A stretch of DNA of 64,000 nucleotides from Triglochin maritima (lineage: Eukaryota > Streptophyta > Magnoliopsida > Alismatales > Juncaginaceae): positions 9,672,001-9,736,000 of the forward strand of contig OY821789.1 in assembly GCA_963682175.1 (NCBI GenBank), read 5' to 3'. The notes beneath the pieces were generated by a model that was given only the letters and a program-made list of their open reading frames with translations, ran no database searches and was not told where the DNA came from. Of this stretch, positions 55,963 through 64,000 are shown piece by piece (position 1 is the first letter of the stretch; every line of letters starts with the position of its first letter). Position numbers and translations under genes: made by a program.

Positions 55963-58017
55963 TTCGTTATTAAATTTCCACTTCTTGAAATAAACACATA
56001 AAACTTTTCCTAAGGTCCTGTATTATTTCAATAATGACATTCTCAGGGATAAGTCATAAGAGTTACTAAAATGGAATTAATGATACTGAACTCCTCTACC
56101 AGCTCATTAAGATTTTCGCATTAAGATGAGAGCCAAGAAAAAATATTGCTAAAATCATTTTTTAATAATTTCTAATATTTTGGTAGAAGAAATTGGTAAT
56201 TCTTAAAAGATATTTTGTGCCTTTTCCAGTTTTGCTATGGTCTGAAAATTATTTTGAGAATAGTGCAATCTCCAGAGTTAATTTAACATGGGGGAAATTG
56301 ACAGCGCAAAGCAGATTTTGGGTTGTCAATCGTATGATTTGCCATTTTGATACATTTCTCAATCCAGAATCTCGCATATGCTTTGGCCAGCAATGTTTGA
56401 CAAGATTAAACTTAGATTAGAATGTTGGAAATGTAATTATTTATCTAAGAACAATTCCCTTACAAAAAAACAATTACGTACTTACTATCTAATTAAGAGC
56501 AATTCTCTTACAAAAAAAACTTATATTTCATTCTCCTCCACCTGCTAAGTTCAAATTTAGTCACACAATCAAATGCACAACAATGAATTAAGAAATGGAA
56601 GAAAAAGATGATTGATTTTTCTACTCATCGAGATGAATAAAATGAATAACTATACCTAAAGATGTGATTGGTTTGTAGAAAAACACATTTATTTGTGATT
56701 TTTGACGTACATAATTGTATTTTGTATAGAACAAGAAATTTAAAATTTTGTTTGTTGTTTTAGAATCAAAATATTAACAAATGTCAAATTTTGTTTACAT
56801 TTTTAAGGGTATTGGATCCCTTCATTAGTAATAAATCAGCTTTGTATGATGTCATATTTTTTGATAAATTAAATTCTTATTTATATATCGTATTTTTTAT
56901 TTGTATATATTTGTGATAATCATTATATTTCGTAAATTATTGTTTCTTGCTATAAATCATATTATTTTAGCATAAAAATGATCTATCTCGAATTACCAAA
57001 AATATGATATATATATATATATATTTCAAGAATAATGGACGTTGGTCTTCAAATATTTTGCAGCATCAATATATAGTTGGGTTAAATTTCATCAAAATTT
57101 TGTGGGTTATCTTCATTTCCGAGTAAAAGTAAACAACCCGAATTACATAATTCATATGGCAATGAGGTAAAGGTGATGATCAAATTAGTCAAACAATGAT
57201 GATTGACAACAACCATGTTAGGCAATGAACGATGATAAATTACTAATATGTGGAAAATAAAATTCAACCATCACTATTGTCTGTTGTCTTTCTTACTAGA
57301 AAGATGCATATTGCAAATGGCAATGTAAATATCGCATTTATTTGGTATATTTTACAGGCAGAATGTTCAAAAAGGAAGCCAAAAATGGGATATAAGAGTT
57401 AAAAGAAGAGGCTTGGCCTGGGGGTTTTTGCTTTGCTTGTTGTGGATATTTGATCTTGAAGAACATGCTGAACTTCTGTTTAGTTTGAGTGAATGTTTTG
57501 ACAATGGTTCAGCATAGGTAGAGTTCAAAATTTCAGTATTTTATGAGTGTACCGTTTATTTTTTGAAATATAAATTTTTATGAATTACTATAGAAGTTAA
57601 CAAGAAAGATTATAATTTCGTAAAGGCCAATTGTTTTGAATTTAGATCATCACAAAAGAATATTAAGGACCAGATTTGAAAGTTTGTCACTTCTATTTGG
57701 AAGCATACTTGTAAATGTTACAATTATATTACCGAATTGCTGTCATTATGACATGACATATCACAACTTTACAAAGTGATCTCACAATAAATTCGCGATG
57801 GAAACAAGGTTTTAGTAGTGGCATGCATGCTCCACTTCTAGTCTTTATTGTCAACTTAGAAAATAAAGTTACAAATCAAGTTGGTCATCTTGAATTATAG
57901 AGTAAGATATTATGTTGTGCATTCATGTTAGCATTATAAAAATTGGCAGTATTGCTTATGCTTGCATATATTAATTCCAAAATATATAAACAAAAAACAC
58001 GCACTAATCTCGAGTTT
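55963..58017. other. AT-rich intergenic DNA upstream of the GT43 gene
   Basis: No gene recognised. An (AT)n run lies at about 57005-57024. Confidence 0.35.
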
Positions 58018-58023
58018 TATAAA
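58018..58023 (+). promoter_or_regulatory. TATA box of the IRX9-like gene
   Basis: TATAAA, 86-91 bp before the ATG. Confidence 0.55.
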
Positions 58024-58108
58024 CAGAAGGGCTAGATGAATTAAACAAGTTCTTGTTTCTCCTCTACATTCCATTTTCTTCTCCTTTTACTTCCAAAGGT
58101 TGAAGAAA

Positions 58109-60406
58109 ATGGGAGTCATTGAAAGATCCAAGAGGAGAAGTCCCTTGAGGAAGAAGTCAGCAATCACCCAATTTATCATTTGTTTCATTGTTGGATTCGC
58201 CTTCGGATTGAAATATCTGGGTAACAAGTTTGTCTCGTCTAGTCGAAGTGCGTCGAATCGAGGAAATAAAACTCGCCTTCTCGGTCAAGAATCCATCGAA
58301 TCATATGAATTTGATCAGTTGGAGGTTGAAGCCCCTCAAAAGCTTTTGATTGTGGTGACCACAATTCAATCCAACAACAACCCTCTCCAACGGCTTTATT
58401 TGAGGAGATTGAGTAATACCTTGAGATTTGTACATCCGCCTCTTCTCTGGATTGTTGTGGACTTAGAAGAGTATGCGATTTTAAGCACGCCGACGTTAAG
58501 AAGTAGCGGAGTTCTATACAGACACTTGGTTATCAAGAAGAAATTCAAAAATCCAAAAGGCGAAATAGATCACCAAAGGAACATCGCATTGAGTCACATT
58601 AAAAAACATAGGTTCAGCGGGATCGTTCATTTTTCCGAGCTTCACTACGTCTATGACCTTCAATTCTTCAACGAAATTCGTGAAATTGAGTAAGATTGCT
58701 TGCTTGCTTCGAATCTCATTACGATTAGCTTTTACATGCTTTTTATTATTTACTTCTCCATGATCACTACATTAATACAAGTCAACGCAAGAAAATAGAG
58801 GAAAAAACTTATAAGTTAACAAAAATACCTTATGAAATAAATAGTTGTTTGTTCTCACTTGTCACTTTTGCTTAATTTTGGTAGGAAGTTTGGGACATGG
58901 AAGAACCAAATGAAACTCAAGAAAAAAGGTTCTATAAAATGCTTAGCCAACATTCCTGATCTAGACAAGCTACCAAAAAATCTTAGCATTCGTATTTCTG
59001 AGTTCGCATTCGATAACACAATTTTATGGGATCCAAAGCGATGGGGTCTCAACCATACTAAGGTTTGTTGTCTAACCTTTTTCTGATGTGTTTTAATCTT
59101 ATTTAGTTTCTCTGAAATTAATCAAGACGGATAATTTTCACAAGTACAAACGGTTGTGATACGGGTGTTTTGGTTTTTTTTTTCTTATAAAAATTAAATT
59201 CCAAAATACTTAAACAAGAATTAAACATTTATGATTTTCACAACAAAACACTTACATTTCAAAAATCAATGAAATTTTAATTTTCATAGGAAAAAAAACT
59301 AAAACACATGTATCACCGGTGTTTGTACTTATCAAAATTAACAATCTTGATTTTTTGAATTTAAGTATTTTATTGTAATAGTCATAAAAATAACAGATTT
59401 AGATTACTAAGTTATTAAATTATATATGATAGAATTTGTAAATATTACTATTAAAATAATATATTTTTTAAAAACGTTAACAAAACAATAATGTTGTTAA
59501 CGGAAAAGGTTAACGGAATGACATTAATGAAATTTATATAGTTTTTAGTGGTATTAATAGAATTTATATAATTTTTTAGTGACATTAATACAAATAGCTA
59601 TATAGTGATTGTAGAAACGAAAATATAGTGTTTTGAAATGACACGTAAGCAAAATATCCCAAAAAATAATATAATCTTTATCTTCGTTAGAAATGGGCAC
59701 TGTTTTCAAATATGTAGTTTCTCTAAAAATAAAAGATATTATTTTCTTAACATTGTAAAATAATAATATAATATAATAATATAATATAATGTCAAGATAA
59801 ATGAAAACAATAATCGGACATTAGTATTTTTAATAGTCGGTATAGCTGTTAGTAGTGCTTCAGCTTCATCTAGTTTTTCACTTGCCGAGTTGCCGTCTAC
59901 TTTTTCACCTTCCTAGTTGACAATAAACGGCAATAGATCAGGTTTCTTTACCACAATTTAGTCCTTATTGACAAATGAGCAATTGCTAAAATAAAGATGT
60001 GAGGAAACGAGAATTATGGTTGAACCTAAACAACTCTTCTCTAAGCAAGCAAACTTTTAATTCTACGGGCTTTTATTTCAGTATGCAATCATATTTATCC
60101 TTTTTATTATTGTTGGTCTAATTTTTTTTTACTTAATCACAAAAGAAAAATAACAAGTGTAACCTGAAACATACATAATTTCAAAGTGAACAAGACCATA
60201 ATTGGAGTTTCTTTGATTAGAGTTTTAATATTAGTTGTCATGTTTCCTTTCAGATTTCAACCAAGTTTCTTGAGAAAATGGTCGCACAAGAAAATACCAA
60301 GTTGATGTTTTTCCCATCCAAATGCTCACAACTTCTGATATGGCAGCTTCCTTTGATTTCACCAGGCTCTTTGGATCACCAAGTCACAAGCTTTAACTCT
60401 AACTAA
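58109..60406 (+). CDS. IRX9: IRX9-like GT43 protein (xylan backbone synthesis)
   Basis: Three exons: 58109..58689, 58885..59062, 60254..60406, all GT-AG, giving 303 residues. A basic N-terminus (RSKRRSPLRKK) precedes a single membrane anchor (AITQFIICFIVGFAFGLKYL), the type II Golgi layout. The GT43 domain shows LLIVVTTIQ, LRRLSNTLRFV, LLWIVVDLEE, TLRSSGVLYRHLV, DHQRNIALSHIKKHR and GIVHFSELHYVYDLQFF, then FAFDNTILWDPKRWG. The place of the catalytic DxD (ADDDN in active GT43 proteins) reads SELHY; IRX9 itself also lacks DxD and acts as a non-catalytic partner of IRX10/IRX14 in xylan synthesis. The length is a little short and the C-terminal third is diverged. The ATG chosen is the first Met. 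Confidence 0.82.
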
Positions 60407-61176
60407 TAATTGTAGAAGTAGGAAGACACCACAGCTATAGAATCTCATGGTTTTTTAAGAAGAAATGCACTAGATTTCTTGAATTTCTCATGCACATCTT
60501 TTTTCTAATTTGAATTCTTGTAAAATCTTGATGGGTATTTTTTTGTTCAATTATTTGGTTGTAGTGGTTCATTGTTTACTCGCGGAATAAGGAGTTATCA
60601 AGGAGAATACGAAAGTATATTTTCAGGCAAGGACAATCAAAGTTATAAAGTCATTATTTTCCTTTTTTGTGTGTTTACCTATACCAAATGCAGGATACAA
60701 ATCCGTAATATAAGCAATTTACATCTCCCGAGATCAGAAATATATCAACCTAATTGATGTAAGTTGGGTGGTAGATGTATGATTTTTAAAAGGTGGAAGG
60801 AAAAAATTATACCAACATATCACCTTCGACTTTTTCATTACCTGTGACTCTGTTAAGGTTTCGTAATTTAGGATGCAATTGGTAGTACAACCTACATTAC
60901 TTAACTAAAGCTTCTTCAGCCACTAGGGATGATAAGATGGATGATAAGTTTATACTTTATAGCCACTAGGGAAACAACCCAAATCAACAACTAACGCCTT
61001 CAACACATTTGTATTGCTATTAATACTAAAACAATGTTTTTAAAATTTAATCTACTATGCTCCAGCTCATTTTAAATTCCAAACATGCAAATGTAAGTGA
61101 ATGTTGGATTTCAATCTTGAGGACAGAATATCAAGAATAGTTTAAGGTCATCTTCTAGCATTCTAAATAATGAACC
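60407..61176. other. GT43 3' UTR and intergenic DNA
   Basis: No further gene recognised. Confidence 0.35.
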
Positions 61177-61182
61177 TAGTTT

Positions 61183-61996
61183 TGTTGGAAAATTGCTTTC
61201 AGAACAGCAGTCAGGCAGTGCAACGGTCGTCCGGAATCTGATCAACGGTCGACCGTTAGCCCAGATTGAGAAGTTGACTCAGAGTTCAGTCGATCGTTTG
61301 GCCAACAATCGACCACAAAATTTTCTCAGCAAAAATGACTTAAGTGTACGGTCGACTATTGTCTCCCTACCGATCGACCGAAATTATCATAAAGAAAACT
61401 GAATCGATACTCAAGTGTATCGGTCGACCGTTTGTCTTCTGACCAGTCGACCGAAAATATCAGGAAGACGATGAACAATTTTCATGCTCAGGGAGTTCGA
61501 CCGTTTGTCCGAATGGTGGAACGAAATGTTTTGAGACGGTCGATCGACCCTTGTTCAGTCGACCGTTTGCAGACGGAACATAAATTCTGGGAGGGTATTT
61601 TTGGGATATTTTACCCCATTATCTCAACCCTAACCTCTCCACTATATATACCAAGTTGCTAGAACCCTAGATTAAGGATTGAAAAAAGCTTGAGAGAAAG
61701 AGAGTCACCATTGAGAGGTTAGTTAGCCACCAAACTCATTTGTGTATTGATTGAGAATCTTGTTGTTGAAGAATCATTCAACCTTAATACGGTGTGCGTT
61801 GTAATCATCTCCGGCTCCTTCCATGCACAATCTTTCATAATGAAGCATTCGTCAGCCCCCGTCGTCCCTGGTTTTTCTCTTTTGGGTTTTCCACGTAAAT
61901 CTCGTGTGTTTTGTTTTGTGTTTGCTATTGTGGTTTGTTTGAATGTATGCTAAATGTTTGTAGAATTGCCTAAGCCAATTTTCAAGGTTCAACGCA
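61183..61996 (+). mobile_element. Solo LTR (0.8 kb) with TCGACC array
   Basis: An 814-bp LTR starting TGTTGGAAAATTGC and ending GGTTCAACGCA, flanked by TAGTTT (61177-61182 and 61997-62002). About ten CGGTCGACCG-like palindromes, two of them perfect, lie at 61215-61570. A TATA box (TATATATA, 61643-61650) and a downstream R/U5-like region (GGTTTTCCACGTAAATCTCG) follow. No internal sequence. It shares ends and array motif with the solo LTR at 53871-55389. Confidence 0.8.
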
Positions 61997-62002
61997 TAGT
62001 TT

Positions 62003-62901
62003 AAACCACCACCTAAGATCCTAAGAAGTTTTTAACAAAATGTTAGTATTTCTATGACAATGGTATACACTTAGCAGTTAGCACCCAGAGTGATACACTT
62101 TTGAATAGAACTCATCACGATGAAACATGATCCATCCCTTCGATATACCATCATTTCGTATTGTGGGAACCGTAAAGGTCGTTTAGTTTTAACTAAACTG
62201 AACGACTAATGGGCTCGTGACACGAAAAGAAACGACCATATCAGATCATTAACTGAAACCGAACAGTACAACTGCAACTAGTCTAGAGAAACGATTATGA
62301 GAAAAGAAACGACCATGCCAGTTCGATAACCAAGCAGATCAAATACTATGACTCTTATACTCGAAGCTAGGACTATGCATCCGGTCCAGACCGGTCAAGA
62401 CCAACTTTTTGGCTAAAAATTTAAAAAAACGGACAGGTCTGGACCCAGATTTTCAGCAAAGTCCAGACCAAAACCCGGAGCTGAAATCACAAATGATTCG
62501 GTTTAGAGTTGGAGCTTCTAATTAGAAAACCAAGTAAAACTAAATTTAAGCAAGATGCCTTACTTCAGACGAAACTGAGAAGGCATACACATGAAAACAA
62601 TAGGGACCGAGTTCATTACAACGAGACCGTATATTTGAAAGGGCGGCAAATTAAACTAAGATATTCTAATACGAACAAATTAAGAAATACCAAAATAAGA
62701 ACCACAACATAACATAATGGAAAATGTAAATTAAGATCACTCGTGTTCCCAAACTATCATAAATTAACCCACTCCTTAGGAATAAACCATAAAGCAAAAC
62801 AGCGAAAGTTTCATTCTGAATTCTCAGCCCATGATCAACAAAATTTAACAAAAACTGCTGCACCAAACAAACAGATGGTAATCAAATAGAGAACTTGGAA
62901 T
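62003..62901. other. Intergenic; GGTCCAGACC and AAACGACCAT repeats
   Basis: Short direct repeats (AAAAGAAACGACCAT twice, 62226 and 62303 region) and GGTCCAGACCGGTC / GGTCTGGACC inverted repeats suggest an unresolved transposon relic. The right part is probably the RPS23 3' UTR. Confidence 0.4.
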
Positions 62902-63507
<606 letters not shown>

Positions 63508-64000
63508 CTGAAAATATGTTAAAAATAAAAAAAACTTAGACACCCATCTCACAAAAATTTACGATACAAATCGGCATACAAAATGAACTAAAGTAAAAAG
63601 GTTCCTAGAGGATGTTATTTATATTGGTTACTAGGTGCTCAGATTTTCAAGAATGGATAGATAATTATCCGCATTACACGCTTCGGATTAACGAGATGTA
63701 ATCAATCATCATGGCACCTTAGGTTTCTATTTGTCCTCTGCCTCTGTTAAGTAATTCCAGTGGAAAACATCACATAAAAAGAAACACATTGCTAAGCACT
63801 TGGAACACAATTAATCACTCAAATTAACATCAATCAGAATCTCAGATTATCATTCAATCTTAACTCAGTTTTTTTACCAAAAAAAATCGCCTTTTACAAT
63901 AAAAAAAGCTACACGATATCTACAAGAAGACAGATCTACAACTTCCAATTGATATTCAGTGTTGAGACAAATAATCACAACACAATCTCGATTAACACCA
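63508..64000 (-). other. RPS23 intron 1
   Basis: AT-rich DNA between the exon 2 acceptor (AAAATATTTTCAG type) and the window edge, read as intron 1. Nothing else recognised. Confidence 0.5.

Noticed and set aside
63541..63548. CACCCATC as RPS23 exon 1 (ATGGG on the minus strand)
   Set aside because: The sequence after ATGGG is TGTC, not a GT donor, and splitting after ATGG breaks the reading frame.

Overview
The window is nuclear DNA of a flowering plant, most likely a eudicot. Genes are split by GT-AG introns, intergenic DNA is AT-rich, and several housekeeping genes align almost residue for residue with the proteins known from Arabidopsis. I cannot name the species. No CRISPR, operon or prokaryotic feature is present.

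Host genes, left to right: the 5' end of a clathrin heavy chain gene (minus, runs off the left edge); cytosolic ribosomal protein eL33/RPL35A (minus, complete, five exons); a YGGT/CCB3-like thylakoid protein exon (minus) with a truncated second copy 5.6 kb away; the first two exons only of chloroplast FtsY (minus); a possible small secreted-peptide gene (plus); a SelT-like selenoprotein-T homologue (plus, complete); an S1FA-like small protein (plus); a THA8-like PPR protein (minus, complete); a microRNA hairpin of the miR391/miR4376/miR3627 type with its own TATA box (plus); an RLCK-VII (PBS1-like) kinase (minus, complete); an IRX9-like GT43 protein without the DxD motif (plus); and ribosomal protein uS12/RPS23 (minus, running to the right edge).

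Most of the rest is transposable elements, many with boundaries fixed here by target-site duplications (TSDs): two related PIF/Harbinger elements with complementary deletions (2.7-3.5 and 4.5-6.8 kb) and a diverged relative at 43.8 kb; a fold-back element split by a hAT MITE (10.9-12.2 kb); a full-length hAT element with an intact 831-residue transposase (12.4-15.8 kb); a second hAT MITE (18.8 kb); a SINE (19.8 kb); a damaged MULE (24.1-26.2 kb) and a non-autonomous relative (35.3-36.7 kb), both with 33-bp-period hairpin arrays; fold-backs at 44.5-47 kb; a decayed Ty3/gypsy fragment (50.5-53 kb); a LINE 3' end split by a solo LTR (53.0-56.0 kb); and a second solo LTR (61.2-62.0 kb).

The genes do not form a cluster or pathway. 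The most rewarding parts are the microRNA hairpin, the intron-borne hairpin arrays of the MULEs, the repeat-bearing divergent promoter that can be inferred from the two PIF elements, and the palindrome arrays upstream of the TATA box in both solo LTRs.
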